Of a stretch of DNA of 43,283 nucleotides, positions 12,108 to 20,655 are shown in pieces. The position numbers and the translations under genes were made by a program. The stretch lies in the NCBI GenBank assembly GCA_016871915.1, contig VHBP01000019.1, positions 1 through 43,283 on the forward strand, given 5' to 3'. Each line of letters opens with the position of its first letter. Position 1 is the first letter of the stretch. This DNA is from Gemmatimonadota bacterium (GTDB taxonomy: Bacteria; Gemmatimonadota; Gemmatimonadetes; Gemmatimonadales; Gemmatimonadaceae). The notes under the pieces are model-generated. The model worked only from the letters and a program-made list of their open reading frames with translations. It was not told the DNA's origin and made no database searches.

Positions 12108-13361
12108 TCACCCGATCAGGCGGCGCAGCGCGATGCTGGCGTTGTGGCCGCCGAAGCCAGAGGAATTCGAGAGCACCGCGTGTACCTCACGACGCACCGG
12201 CGTGTTCGCCGTGCAGTCGAGGTCGCACTCGGGATCTGGGGTCTGGAGGTTGATCGTCGGCGGGATGATCCCGTGGCGGATCGCGAGGGCGGAGAAGATC
12301 GACTCGACCGCCCCGGCGGCGCCGAGCATGTGCCCCGTGCTCGACTTGGTCGAGCTGACGTTCAGTCCCGTGGCGTGCGGTCCGAAGACCGCCTTGATGG
12401 CGCGGATCTCGTTCGAGTCGTTGAGCGGCGTCGAGGTGCCGTGCGCGTTCACATATTGCACATCGGACGGCGCGAGCCCCGCATCCTCGAGGGCCCGACG
12501 CATCGCGCGCTGGAGACCGGCGTGATCCTCCGGCTGCCCGGTGAGATGGTAGGCGTCCCCCGTGGCACCGTAGCCCACGACCTCGCAGTAGATCTGCGCG
12601 CCGCGCGCTCGCGCATGCTCCAGCTCCTCGAGGATCACGACCCCTGCACCCTCGCCGAGCACGAATCCGTCACGCGTCTGGTCGAAGGGGCGTGAGGCCG
12701 TCTCCGGTGACTCGTTGCGCGTGGAGAGCGCCTGCATGTTCGCGAAGCCGCCGATCGCCATCGGCGAGACCGCCGCCTCCGCCCCACCGGCGATCATGAA
12801 GTCGGCGTCGCCGTAGGCGATCAACCGAAAGGCATCCCCGATCGCATGCGCACTGGAGGCGCAGGCCGACTGGGTCGCGTAGTTGGGGCCCTTCGCCTGG
12901 AAGCGCATCGAAACCACACCAGCCGCGATGTCGCCGATGAACATCGGGACGAAGAAGGGAGAGATCCGGCCGGGCCCGTCCTGCATCAGCACCGTGTGCT
13001 GCGCCTCGAAGGTCTCGATCCCGCCGATCCCCGAGCCGATGATCACGCCGAGGCGATCCGGGTCGTACCCGGTCCCCTCTCCGAGCCCGGCATCGCGCAT
13101 GGCCTGCACCGCGGCGGCCATCGCGTACTGCGTGTAGCGGTCGGCGCGCTTGGCCTCCTTGCGGTCCATGTACGCGCCGATGTCGAACCCCTTCACCTCA
13201 TGCGCGAACCGGACCTTGAAGCCCGACGCGTCGAACCGGGTGATCGGCCCACCCCCGGAGCGGCCCTCGAGTAGCGCCGCCCACGTGGAGGCCACGTCGT
13301 TCCCGACGGAGGTCAGACAACCGGCCCCCGTGAGGACCACCCGGCGACGCAGACCCGCCAT
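12108..13361 (-). CDS. fabF: 3-oxoacyl-ACP synthase II FabF
   Basis: Elongating condensing enzyme of type II fatty-acid synthesis, adding malonyl-ACP units. The catalytic triad is Cys167 (TQSACASSAHA), His307 (VNAHGTSTPLND) and His344 (KSSTGHMLGAAGAVE), the C-H-H set of KAS I/II. Length 417 aa and the RRVVLTGAG start match FabF rather than FabB. The start is one base after the acpP stop (TGAGATG), giving the common acpP-fabF pair. A GHN segment near the C-terminus (SSGFGGHNASI) is also diagnostic. Confidence 0.98.
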   Translation of the reverse strand: MAGLRRRVVLTGAGCLTSVGNDVASTWAALLEGRSGGGPITRFDASGFKVRFAHEVKGFDIGAYMDRKEAKRADRYTQYAMAAAVQAMRDAGLGEGTGYDPDRLGVIIGSGIGGIETFEAQHTVLMQDGPGRISPFFVPMFIGDIAAGVVSMRFQAKGPNYATQSACASSAHAIGDAFRLIAYGDADFMIAGGAEAAVSPMAIGGFANMQALSTRNESPETASRPFDQTRDGFVLGEGAGVVILEELEHARARGAQIYCEVVGYGATGDAYHLTGQPEDHAGLQRAMRRALEDAGLAPSDVQYVNAHGTSTPLNDSNEIRAIKAVFGPHATGLNVSSTKSSTGHMLGAAGAVESIFSALAIRHGIIPPTINLQTPDPECDLDCTANTPVRREVHAVLSNSSGFGGHNASIALRRLIG

Positions 13362-13362
13362 C

Positions 13363-13602
13363 TCAGCCGGCGAGCTTGGCGTTCAGGTAGCCGATGGCGT
13401 CACCGACCGTCTTCAACTTCTCGGCATCCTCGTCGGGGATGTCGATGTTGAACTCCTTCTCGAACTCCATGACGAGCTCGACGATGTCGAGCGAGTCGGC
13501 CCCGAGATCGTCGATGAAGCTAGCGCCGTCGGTCAGCTTCTCACGCTCGACCCCGAGCTCCTTCTCGATGATGTCCTTCACCTTCGCAGTATGATCAGCC
13601 AT
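13363..13602 (-). CDS. acpP: Acyl carrier protein AcpP
   Basis: Carries acyl chains on a 4'-phosphopantetheine arm attached to Ser37 in the [11 protein letters not shown] motif. A 79-residue acidic four-helix protein, normal for AcpP. The ATG at 13602 is preceded by TTGGAG; a longer in-frame extension upstream would cross the probable promoter and leader hairpin and adds no recognisable sequence. It lies between fabG (110-bp gap, with its own promoter) and fabF (1-nt gap), the classical fabG-acpP-fabF order. Confidence 0.98.
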   Translation of the reverse strand: MADHTAKVKDIIEKELGVEREKLTDGASFIDDLGADSLDIVELVMEFEKEFNIDIPDEDAEKLKTVGDAIGYLNAKLAG

Positions 13603-13634
13603 GCGTCGAGAACTCCAAGAGGGTGGAACCACGA

Positions 13635-13662
13635 GGGCCGCCGGAAGTCGCTCCGACGGCCC
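13635..13662 (-). promoter_or_regulatory. Leader hairpin upstream of acpP
   Basis: On the minus strand GGGCCGTCGG and CCGGCGGCCC pair over 10 bp around an 8-nt loop (AGCGACTT). One pair is G-U on the minus-strand RNA and would be an A-C mismatch on the other strand, which favours function in the acpP-sense transcript. No T run follows (TCGTGG), so it is not a standard terminator of fabG. It begins 3 nt after the -10 box, so it could form at the extreme 5' end of acpP mRNA or in read-through from fabG. Confidence 0.5.
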
Positions 13663-13665
13663 AGA

Positions 13666-13671
13666 AATATA
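13666..13671 (-). promoter_or_regulatory. Candidate -10 element of acpP promoter
   Basis: TATATT (5 of 6 matches to TATAAT) lies in the AT-rich island AAATCGTTATATTTC, conspicuous in such GC-rich DNA. No convincing -35 box lies 16-18 nt upstream. Start of transcription would be near 13659, about 57 nt before the acpP ATG. The 110-bp gap between fabG and acpP, in a cluster otherwise packed at 0-50 bp, also argues for a promoter here. Confidence 0.5.
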
Positions 13672-13712
13672 ACGATTTGACAGGGGGCAGCGGCACGGAA
13701 TGCGCGCCCGGT

Positions 13713-14453
13713 TCACATCGCCAGACCACCATCCACGGCGAGGACCTGCCCGGTGATGTACGCCGCATGCTCCGAGGCGAGGAAGGCCACCACGCCGGCC
13801 ACATCCTGGGCCGCCCCGAACCGCTCCAGCGAGATCTGTGCCGCGAGCGCCTCGACCGCCTGCGGGGTCATGGCATCGGTCATATCGCTGGTGATGAACC
13901 CCGGCGCGACCACGTTGCAGAGGATGTTCCGGCTAGCCAGCTCCTTCGCCACCGACTTGCTGAGGCCGATCATCCCCGCCTTGCTGGCCGCATAGTTCGC
14001 CTGCCCTTTGTTCCCGAAGATCCCCACCACCGAGGCGATGTTGATGATCCGCCCCCAGCGCCGCTTCATCATCCCGCGCTGGGCGGCCCGGATCGCCACG
14101 AAGGCCGACCGTAGGTTCGTATCGAGCACCGCGTCCCAATCCTCTTCCTTCATCCGGAGCATGAGCTTGTCACGCGTGATCCCCGCATTGTTCACGAGGA
14201 TATCCAACGACCCGAAGGCGTCCTCCACCGTCTGCACGAGCATCGTCACCGAGGCGGGATCGACCACATCACAGGCGAAGCCGCGGGCCTCCCCCAATTC
14301 CTCCGCCACCTGTTCCGCCTTCGCCAGATCGCGCCCCACCACGGCGACCTTCGCCCCGGCGTCGACCAGCGTCTTCGCGATCGTGCGCCCGATCCCGCGC
14401 GTGGAGCCGGTGACGAGCGCGACCTTGCCAGTGAGATCGATAGGGAGTGCCAT
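13713..14453 (-). CDS. fabG: 3-oxoacyl-ACP reductase FabG
   Basis: NADPH-dependent short-chain dehydrogenase reducing beta-ketoacyl-ACP. The Rossmann dinucleotide motif TGSTRGIG is at 15-22, NNAG at 88-91, and the catalytic Ser141, Tyr154 and Lys158 (YAASK) are in place. Length 246 aa is standard. The ATG at 14453 opens [16 protein letters not shown]; the frame remains open 73 codons upstream, into fabD, but without FabG-like sequence. No good Shine-Dalgarno is visible. A 53-nt gap follows fabD. Confidence 0.97.
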   Translation of the reverse strand: MALPIDLTGKVALVTGSTRGIGRTIAKTLVDAGAKVAVVGRDLAKAEQVAEELGEARGFACDVVDPASVTMLVQTVEDAFGSLDILVNNAGITRDKLMLRMKEEDWDAVLDTNLRSAFVAIRAAQRGMMKRRWGRIINIASVVGIFGNKGQANYAASKAGMIGLSKSVAKELASRNILCNVVAPGFITSDMTDAMTPQAVEALAAQISLERFGAAQDVAGVVAFLASEHAAYITGQVLAVDGGLAM

Positions 14454-14506
14454 GAACCGTCCGGTGGAGGGTGAGCACGACGGGGCGCGGGACGCCCCGA
14501 CTGGAA

Positions 14507-15433
14507 TCAGAGCTGCAGGAGCGCCTCGACCTCGGCCGCGGTGCCGCAGGTCAGATACTGACACCCCGGGGCGAGACGCTTCACGAGGCCGGTCAGCACC
14601 GCCCCAGGGCCCATCTCGACGAAGGAGACCGCGGGATGTGTGACCGCGATCGCCCGCACCTGCTCGACCCACCGGACCGGTGAGGTGAGCTGCCGGACGA
14701 GGAGTTGGCGCGCGGTCGCGACATCGGTCACCGCTTCGGTGGTCACATTGCTCCAGACCGGGAAGCGCGGGGCGTGCCAGGCCGCCGCATCGATCGCCGA
14801 CGCGAGTCCCGCCTCGGCGGGCTGCATCAGCGGACTGTGGAAGGCCCCGCTCACCGGGAGCCGCAGTGCCCGCTTGGCCCCCGCCGCCTTGGCCCCCTCC
14901 ATCGCCGCCTCCACCGCCGCGACCTCACCCGAGATCACGATCTGCTCGTCGGCATTGAAGTTCGCCGGCACGCAGATCCCATGCGCGGAGGCCGCCTGAC
15001 AGATCTCGCCGATCGGCGTCGTGAGGGTCCCGAGGATCGCCGCCATCGCGCCAGGACGTTCGACCCCGGTGCGGTACATGAGCTCACCGCGCGTGCGGAC
15101 GAGCCGCACCGCATCGTCGAGCCCCAGTGATCCCGCCGCCTGATACGCCGTGAACTCGCCAAGCGAGTGCCCCGCCGCCCCGACCACCCGACCCGCGAGA
15201 TGCCCCTGCACCGTGCTCCACACCGCCGCGCCATGCGCCAGCAGCGCCGGTTGCGCATTGTGGGTGAGCGTCAACTCGTCGGCCGGTCCGTCAAAGCAGA
15301 GGGCGCTGAGCGACGTGCCGAGGGCGGCGTCGACCGCGGAGAAGGTCGCACGTGCCGCCGGATAGGTCTCGACGAGATCCTTGGCCATCCCGGGCTTCTG
15401 CGAGCCCTGACCGGGAAAGAGGAGGAAGAACAT
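14507..15433 (-). CDS. fabD: Malonyl-CoA:ACP transacylase FabD
   Basis: Loads malonyl groups from CoA onto ACP. Signature motifs: FPGQGSQ at 6-12, the nucleophile Ser90 in GHSLGEF, the substrate-binding Arg in the RTRGELM segment, and His199 in GAFHSPLM. The 308 residues match E. coli FabD (309). The ATG lies 3 nt after the fabH stop. It feeds FabH and FabF encoded on either side. Confidence 0.97.
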   Translation of the reverse strand: MFFLLFPGQGSQKPGMAKDLVETYPAARATFSAVDAALGTSLSALCFDGPADELTLTHNAQPALLAHGAAVWSTVQGHLAGRVVGAAGHSLGEFTAYQAAGSLGLDDAVRLVRTRGELMYRTGVERPGAMAAILGTLTTPIGEICQAASAHGICVPANFNADEQIVISGEVAAVEAAMEGAKAAGAKRALRLPVSGAFHSPLMQPAEAGLASAIDAAAWHAPRFPVWSNVTTEAVTDVATARQLLVRQLTSPVRWVEQVRAIAVTHPAVSFVEMGPGAVLTGLVKRLAPGCQYLTCGTAAEVEALLQL

Positions 15434-15436
15434 CGG

Positions 15437-16426
15437 CTAGAACCGGACGATCATCGAACCCCAGGTGAAGCCCGCGCCAAAGGCGACGAACATCACCGTC
15501 GAGCCCTCCTTCACCAGCCCCTGCGTCTGCGCCTCGCTCAGCGCGATCGGAATCGAGGCGGCCGAGGTGTTCCCGTAGCGGTCGACGTTCACGAACACCT
15601 TGTCCATCGGGATGCTCGCGTGCTTCGCGGTCGCCTCGATGATGCGGATATTCGCCTGATGCGGGATGAGGAGATCGACGTCGGTCGAGGAGAGCTTCGC
15701 CCCATCGAGCGCCCGATCCGCCGCGTCCGCCATCGACCGGACCGCATTCTTGAAGACCTCGCGCCCCGCCATCGTGATGAAGTGCGATCCCTCCGCGAGG
15801 ATCTCGTTCGTCATCGGGCAGGCGCCAGCGCCCTTGGGCCGCTGGAGGAGATCGGCCAGGGTGCCGTCGGAGCGCATGTACGCCGAGAGGATCCCGCGCT
15901 GCTTGGTGCTGCGCCGGATGATCGTCGCGCCCGCACCATCGCCGAAGAGGACGCAGGTGTTGCGATCCTTCCAGTTGATGATGCGCGAGAGGACCTCGCC
16001 GCCGATCACGAGGATCGTCTCGTAGTTCCCGGTGGCGATCAATCCTTCCGCGACCTGACAGCTATAGAGCCACCCCGAACAGGCGGCATCGAGATCGAAC
16101 GCCGCCGCACGCGAGGCCCCGAGCGCCGCCTGGACCTCGACCGCCGTCGCCGGCAGGAGCCGATCGGGGCTCGCGGTGCCGAGGATGATGAGATCGAGCT
16201 CGGCGGCCGTCACGCCGGCCATCGCCATCGCCTGGCGCGCCGCCTCGGTGCAGAGAAAGGTGAGGGTCTCCCCCTCGCCAGCGATGTAGCGCTGCCCGAT
16301 CCCGGTGCGCTCGCGGATCCACTCGTCGGAGGTCTCCACACCGATCGACGCGAAGTCGTCGTTGGTGAAGACCCGCTTCGGCACCGCATATGCGGTCGCC
16401 GCGAGCATCGCGACGGGGCGCTTCAT
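15437..16426 (-). CDS. fabH: 3-oxoacyl-ACP synthase III FabH
   Basis: Initiates fatty-acid synthesis by condensing an acyl-CoA starter with malonyl-ACP. The Cys-His-Asn triad is complete: Cys116 (LDAACSGWLYS), His256 (IPHQANIRI) and Asn286 (YGNTSAASIP). The ERTGIGQRYI segment near residue 40 is also characteristic. Length 329 aa is normal. The ATG overlaps the plsX stop by 4 nt (ATGA), the usual plsX-fabH arrangement. Starter preference (acetyl versus branched) cannot be read from the sequence. Confidence 0.97.
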   Translation of the reverse strand: MKRPVAMLAATAYAVPKRVFTNDDFASIGVETSDEWIRERTGIGQRYIAGEGETLTFLCTEAARQAMAMAGVTAAELDLIILGTASPDRLLPATAVEVQAALGASRAAAFDLDAACSGWLYSCQVAEGLIATGNYETILVIGGEVLSRIINWKDRNTCVLFGDGAGATIIRRSTKQRGILSAYMRSDGTLADLLQRPKGAGACPMTNEILAEGSHFITMAGREVFKNAVRSMADAADRALDGAKLSSTDVDLLIPHQANIRIIEATAKHASIPMDKVFVNVDRYGNTSAASIPIALSEAQTQGLVKEGSTVMFVAFGAGFTWGSMIVRF

Positions 16427-17424
16427 GCGCCGAGCTGTTCGCCGACGTGTCGGCTCATCTCGGACTCGAAGGCCCGGAGCCCAGCCAGGATCCCGTTCTT
16501 GATCGCCTCGGGGCTCGACTTCCCATGACAGATGATGCTCACCCCCTTCACGCCGAGGAGCGGAGCGCCGCCGTACTTGGCGTAGTCGAGCGACTGCATC
16601 GCCATCCCGAACTGCTCCTTGGTGACGCCGACCTGCTTGAGCAGACCATACATCATCGGGGCGACCGATTCGTAGAACTTGAGGAGGACGTTGCCGGTGA
16701 AACCGTCGCAGACGACGACATCGATCGGGCCACGATCACAGGCCCCCATCGGGATATCACGCCCTTCGACGTTGCCGATGAAGTGCAGGCCGGCACCGAG
16801 AAGCGCCTGATGCGCCTCCTTCACGGCGGTATTCCCCTTCTCCGCCTCCTCTCCGATCGAGAGCAGGCCGACCGCGGGCGTCGGGCGACCGAGGATGTCC
16901 TTGGCGAAGACATGCCCGAGGCGGGCGAACTGCACGAGCTCGGCGGAGGCACAATCGACGTTGGCTCCGGCGTCGAGCATCACGATCGGCTGCCGCGCGG
17001 TCGGGAGGACCGTCGCGATCGCGGGGCGCGAGAGCCCCTCGTGGAGCCGCAGGATGAAGGTCGAGGCCGCCATCTGGGCCCCGGTGTTCCCCGCCGAGAC
17101 GAAGGCATCCGACTGCCCCTCGGCTTGGAGCCGGAGTCCGACCGCCGTCGAGGAGTTGGGCTTGCCGCGGATGGCGACGGAGGGCTTATCCGTCATCTCG
17201 ATCGCCTCTGGGGCGTCGATGATGGCGAACTGGGAGACGGCCTCGCGCAGGAGGGGCGTGGCGCCGACGAGCTGGCGGCTCAGTTCCTCACGGATGACGG
17301 CCTCGCGGCCGACGAGCTGCAGCTCATGCGACGGCGCGAGCTCCTGCGCGGCGAGCAGCGCGGCGGCGACGGGCGCTTCGGGGGCATGATCGCCCCCCAT
17401 GACGTCCAGCGCGATCCGCGCCAT
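16423..17424 (-). CDS. plsX: Phosphate acyltransferase PlsX
   Basis: Converts acyl-ACP to acyl-phosphate, the donor used by PlsY for the first acylation of glycerol-3-phosphate. The N-terminal DVMGGDHAPEAPV is the PlsX signature (usually DAMGGDHAP), followed by a Rossmann-like core with DAGANVDC and the FTGNVLLKFYE segment. Length 333 aa is within the family range. It starts 3 nt after rpmF, giving the widespread order DUF177-rpmF-plsX-fabH. Confidence 0.96.
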   Translation of the reverse strand: MARIALDVMGGDHAPEAPVAAALLAAQELAPSHELQLVGREAVIREELSRQLVGATPLLREAVSQFAIIDAPEAIEMTDKPSVAIRGKPNSSTAVGLRLQAEGQSDAFVSAGNTGAQMAASTFILRLHEGLSRPAIATVLPTARQPIVMLDAGANVDCASAELVQFARLGHVFAKDILGRPTPAVGLLSIGEEAEKGNTAVKEAHQALLGAGLHFIGNVEGRDIPMGACDRGPIDVVVCDGFTGNVLLKFYESVAPMMYGLLKQVGVTKEQFGMAMQSLDYAKYGGAPLLGVKGVSIICHGKSSPEAIKNGILAGLRAFESEMSRHVGEQLGA

Positions 17425-17427
17425 GGC

Positions 17428-17610
17428 TTACGCGTCGCGAGCCGCGACGCGCTGTGTGCCGGCGTAGAAGCCGCAATCCTCGCACACATGGTGCGGGCGC
17501 TTCATCGCGCCGCACTTCGGGCACGCCTGGATGTTGATCGCCGGGGCGACCTTGTGGGTGTTGCGGGCGCGCTTCTTGCGCTTGGAGGTGCGACGCTTCG
17601 GGACGGCCAT
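17428..17610 (-). CDS. rpmF: Ribosomal protein bL32
   Basis: Small basic protein of the large ribosomal subunit. It opens MAVPKRRTSKRKKRARNTH, the classic L32 start, and retains the zinc-ribbon form with Cys30, Cys33, Cys43 and Cys46 (CPKC...CEDC). Zinc-free versions lose these residues, so this is the zinc-dependent paralogue. At 60 residues it is complete. It sits 30 nt after the DUF177 gene. Confidence 0.97.
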   Translation of the reverse strand: MAVPKRRTSKRKKRARNTHKVAPAINIQACPKCGAMKRPHHVCEDCGFYAGTQRVAARDA

Positions 17611-17640
17611 CGGAGGAACCTATCGGCTAAGGGACATGGA

Positions 17641-18102
17641 TCAGGACAGACTGCAGGCGCAGGGACTCGTGTTCCGGTCGGCCCCGCACGTCGGACAGAG
17701 CCCGAGACACTCGGGCCGGCACAACGGGAGGACCGCGGTCTCGAGCACCCACTGTTCGCGGACCGCGGGACGCAGATCGACTGTCAGCCCTCCCTCACCC
17801 AACGGGAGCACATCGGGTTCATCGGCATTCTCGTCGCTCGCATCGGCGAAGATGGCATGCAGATCCGACTGCACCGCGATCTCCACCGGCGCGAGGCACC
17901 GACGGCACTCCCCACCGGCGACCCCCGAGAGGGCCCCACTGAAGTAGAACCGCCCGCTGCCCGCCCCGCTGATGCGCCCGGTGACATGGACGCCCCGCAC
18001 GGGACGACTGTCGCCCTCCAACCAGACCGGGTCGTCGGGAGCGAGGTCGCCATCGACCTGAACAGCCCCCTGCGACAGCACGCGGACGGGAAACGACAGC
18101 AT
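17641..18102 (-). CDS. DUF177 (YceD-family) protein
   Basis: Member of the DUF177/YceD family, encoded immediately before rpmF in most bacteria; the E. coli and plant members are linked to accumulation or processing of 23S rRNA. The central GECRRCLAPVEI segment and the C-terminal PLCRPECLGLCPTCG provide cysteine pairs likely to bind zinc, typical for non-proteobacterial members. An acidic stretch (about residues 86-102) separates them. Length 153 aa fits. AGGA 9 nt before the ATG may be the ribosome-binding site, but it also overlaps a possible -10 box. Confidence 0.9.
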   Translation of the reverse strand: MLSFPVRVLSQGAVQVDGDLAPDDPVWLEGDSRPVRGVHVTGRISGAGSGRFYFSGALSGVAGGECRRCLAPVEIAVQSDLHAIFADASDENADEPDVLPLGEGGLTVDLRPAVREQWVLETAVLPLCRPECLGLCPTCGADRNTSPCACSLS

Positions 18103-18110
18103 AGCTTTGA

Positions 18111-18140
18111 ATCCTAACGAAAAGGCCCCCGCCGAAGCAA
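18111..18140 (-). promoter_or_regulatory. Candidate promoter for DUF177-rpmF-plsX-fab genes
   Basis: TTGCTT (18140-18135) and TAGGAT (18116-18111, 4 of 6 to -10) are 18 nt apart on the minus strand. They overlap the terminator of the preceding operon, so a new transcript must start about here or further upstream within ndk. If used, the start would fall 0-3 nt before the DUF177 ATG, producing a nearly leaderless message. The match is weak and TAGGAT can equally be read as an AGGA ribosome-binding site. Confidence 0.3.
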
Positions 18141-18145
18141 GGGCC
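18120..18145 (-). terminator. Intrinsic terminator after ndk
   Basis: On the minus strand GGCCCTTGC, a TTCG tetraloop and GCGGGGGCC form a 9-bp stem (two G-U pairs), followed at once by TTTT. The exceptionally stable UUCG loop plus a U run is textbook Rho-independent termination. It lies 35 nt beyond the ndk stop and marks the end of the long nuo-to-ndk gene array. Confidence 0.88.
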
Positions 18146-18179
18146 CAACCTACGGTCTGACAGGCACTTAGGCCTGCAA

Positions 18180-18596
18180 TCAGACGACCTCGGCCTCGGT
18201 GAAGAAGAAGCGGCTTTCCCGCACCGCATTATCGTCGGAATCCGAGGCATGGATCGCGTTCCGCCCCTTGGACTCGGCGTAGAGCTTCCGGACCGTGCCC
18301 GCCGCGGCCTCCGCCGGATCCGTCGCGCCGATGGCGTCACGGAGCGCATGCACCGCGCCGGCCTTCGCGAGGATGAACGGCAGACAGGGGGCCGAGCTCA
18401 TGAACTCGACGAGCTCCGCGAAGAAGGGACGGCCGCGGTGCACGGCGTAGAACTCCTCCGCCTGGCGCTTGGTCATGTGGATCACCCGGCACGCCTTGAG
18501 GGTGAAGCCCTGCCCCTCGAGATGGGCGAGGATCTTCCCCGCCTTGCCGGAGTTGAAGGCGTCGGGCTTGATGATCGAGAACGTATAGTCAAGCAT
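18180..18596 (-). CDS. ndk: Nucleoside diphosphate kinase Ndk
   Basis: Transfers the gamma-phosphate between nucleoside triphosphates and diphosphates through a phosphohistidine. The active site is His116 in GRNAIHASDS (commonly NAVHGSDS). The N-terminal FSIIKPDAF and the phosphate-binding region are intact. At 138 aa it is complete. Start is 48 nt after sucD, without an obvious Shine-Dalgarno. As the last gene before the terminator and next to sucCD, it is well placed to exchange GTP or ATP made by succinyl-CoA synthetase. Confidence 0.97.
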   Translation of the reverse strand: MLDYTFSIIKPDAFNSGKAGKILAHLEGQGFTLKACRVIHMTKRQAEEFYAVHRGRPFFAELVEFMSSAPCLPFILAKAGAVHALRDAIGATDPAEAAAGTVRKLYAESKGRNAIHASDSDDNAVRESRFFFTEAEVV

Positions 18597-18644
18597 CGGA
18601 AGGTCGTGTTGAGAGGTGAGTGAGCGGAGGTTCTACCAGACGAA

Positions 18645-19514
18645 CTAGAGACGCGCCTTGAGGAGTTCCACGAAGTCGATCGGGCGCTTCGCGATACCCA
18701 TCCCGGCGGCGGCGAAGGCCTCGAGCTTCTCCTGCGCGGTCCCGGACGAGCCCGAGATGATCGCGCCGGCGTGGCCCATCCGGCGGCCTGGCGGAGCGGT
18801 CTGCCCCGCGATGAAGCCGACCACCGGCTTCTTCATCTGCAGGCGGATGAACTCAGCGGCCTCCTGCTCATCGGTCCCGCCGATCTCCCCCATCATCGCG
18901 ATCGCCTTCGTGGCCGGATCCTTCTCGAAAGCCGCGAGGCAGTCGATGAAGTTGGTCCCATTGATCGGGTCGCCGCCGATCCCGACGCAGGTCGTCTGTC
19001 CGATCCCCGCGCGCGTGAGCTGGTAGACCACCTCATACGTGAGCGTGCCTGAGCGCGAGACCACGCCGACGGGGCCCGGGGTGCAGATGCGGCCCGGGAT
19101 GATCCCGACCTTCGACTCGCCTGGCGTGATGAGCCCCGGGCAGTTGGGGCCGATGAGGCGGACGCCGCGCTCCTTCACGAAGGGGTAGACCTTCGTCATG
19201 TCGAGGACGGGGACGCCCTCGGTGATGCAGACCACGAGGGAGACGCCGGAAGCCGCCGCCTCCATGATGGCATCGGCAGCGAATGGCGGCGGCACGTAGA
19301 TGACGCTCGTGTTCGCGCCGGTGGCCTGCACGGCGTCGGCGACGGTATTGAAGATCGGCACCGTTCCCTCGAACTGCTGTCCCCCCTTCCCGGGGGTGAC
19401 GCCGGCGACGACCTGCGTGCCGTACTCCATCATCTGCTTGGCATGGAACGAGCCGTCCCGGCCCGTGATCCCCTGCACCACCAGCTTGGTGTGCTTGTCG
19501 ATGAAGACGCTCAT
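18645..19514 (-). CDS. sucD: Succinyl-CoA synthetase alpha subunit SucD
   Basis: TCA-cycle enzyme subunit that binds CoA and carries the catalytic phosphohistidine: His248 in [12 protein letters not shown]. The CoA-binding Rossmann part includes [11 protein letters not shown] (14-24) and [13 protein letters not shown] (121-133). Length 289 aa is the same as E. coli SucD. A strong GGGAGG ribosome-binding site precedes the ATG, which is one base after the sucC stop (TGAGATG). Confidence 0.98.
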   Translation of the reverse strand: MSVFIDKHTKLVVQGITGRDGSFHAKQMMEYGTQVVAGVTPGKGGQQFEGTVPIFNTVADAVQATGANTSVIYVPPPFAADAIMEAAASGVSLVVCITEGVPVLDMTKVYPFVKERGVRLIGPNCPGLITPGESKVGIIPGRICTPGPVGVVSRSGTLTYEVVYQLTRAGIGQTTCVGIGGDPINGTNFIDCLAAFEKDPATKAIAMMGEIGGTDEQEAAEFIRLQMKKPVVGFIAGQTAPPGRRMGHAGAIISGSSGTAQEKLEAFAAAGMGIAKRPIDFVELLKARL

Positions 19515-19515
19515 C

Positions 19516-20655
19516 TCACTTCCCTCCCTTGGCGAGCGCCACGGCCTGCTGCACGGCGGTGTCCATGTCGCTCGACGCCGAGAAGCCGTTGTCCTTGAGG
19601 ATCCGCATCGCGATCTCCTCGTTGGTGCCGGTGAGACGGATGACGATCGGTACCTTGAGCGGATTCGCCTTGGTCGCGGTCACGATCCCGTTGGCGACGT
19701 CGTCGGTGCGCGTGATGCCGCCGAAGATGTTGAAGAGGATCGCCTTCACGTTCGGGTCGGCGGTGATGATGCGGAGCGCGTTCACGACCTTCTCGGGGTT
19801 CGAGGACCCGCCGATGTCGAGGAAGTTCGCCGGCTCGCCGCCGTAGTACTTCACGAGGTCCATCGTGGCCATCGCGAGCCCCGCGCCGTTCACCACGCAG
19901 CCGACGTTGCCATCGAGCTTGATGAAGGTCAGGTTGGCGTTGCGCGCGTCGACCTCGGAGGGCTCCTCGCTCCGCTCGTCGCGCAGCGCTGCGATCTCAG
20001 GGCGCCGATTGAGCTCGTTGTCATCGATCACCATCTTGCCGTCGACCGCCACGAGCTCACCGGCCGGCGTCACGACCAGCGGGTTGATCTCCGCCAGCGA
20101 GCACCCACTCGCCATGAAGGCGGCATAGAGCTGCTGCATGATCTTTGCCGCGCCCCGCGCGAGCTTCACATCCGAGTAGAGGAAGAATCCCATGCGCATC
20201 GCGTCGTAGGTCGGCAGACCGTAGCGCACATCGACCGGGACATAGAGGATCTTCTCCGGAGTCGAGGCCGCCACCTCCTCGATGTCGATCCCGCCAGCCG
20301 CCGAGACCATGAAGACCGGTTTCTTGGTCGCGCGATCGACGATGATCCCGACGTAGGCCTCGGTCCCGATATCCGCGGCCACGGTGACCAGCACCTGCTC
20401 GACGGTAAGCTCCTTGATCTTCATCCCGAGGATCGCGGTGGCCTTCTCCTTGACCTCCCCCGAGGTCTTGCAGAACTTCACACCGCCGGCCTTCCCACGC
20501 CCACCGGCATGGACCTGCGCCTTCACCATCACAGGGACACCGTACTCCTTCGCGATGGCCTCCGCCTCGGCGGGGGTGGTCGCGATGCGACCCGGCGGGA
20601 TGTTCACGCCATGCGCGCGGAGGATCTCCTTGGCTTGGTATTCGTGGAGGTTCAC
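19516..20655 (-). CDS. sucC: Succinyl-CoA synthetase beta subunit SucC
   Basis: Nucleotide-binding subunit of succinyl-CoA synthetase with an N-terminal ATP-grasp domain. The start [12 protein letters not shown] is the family signature and is encoded from a GTG at 20655, preceded by GGAG at 5 nt. This GTG overlaps the stop of the UPF0182 gene (GTGA). Further matches are [17 protein letters not shown] (ATP-grasp) and [14 protein letters not shown] near the C-terminus. The 379 aa compare with 388 in E. coli. Specificity for ADP or GDP cannot be decided from inspection. Confidence 0.97.
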   Translation of the reverse strand: MNLHEYQAKEILRAHGVNIPPGRIATTPAEAEAIAKEYGVPVMVKAQVHAGGRGKAGGVKFCKTSGEVKEKATAILGMKIKELTVEQVLVTVAADIGTEAYVGIIVDRATKKPVFMVSAAGGIDIEEVAASTPEKILYVPVDVRYGLPTYDAMRMGFFLYSDVKLARGAAKIMQQLYAAFMASGCSLAEINPLVVTPAGELVAVDGKMVIDDNELNRRPEIAALRDERSEEPSEVDARNANLTFIKLDGNVGCVVNGAGLAMATMDLVKYYGGEPANFLDIGGSSNPEKVVNALRIITADPNVKAILFNIFGGITRTDDVANGIVTATKANPLKVPIVIRLTGTNEEIAMRILKDNGFSASSDMDTAVQQAVALAKGGK

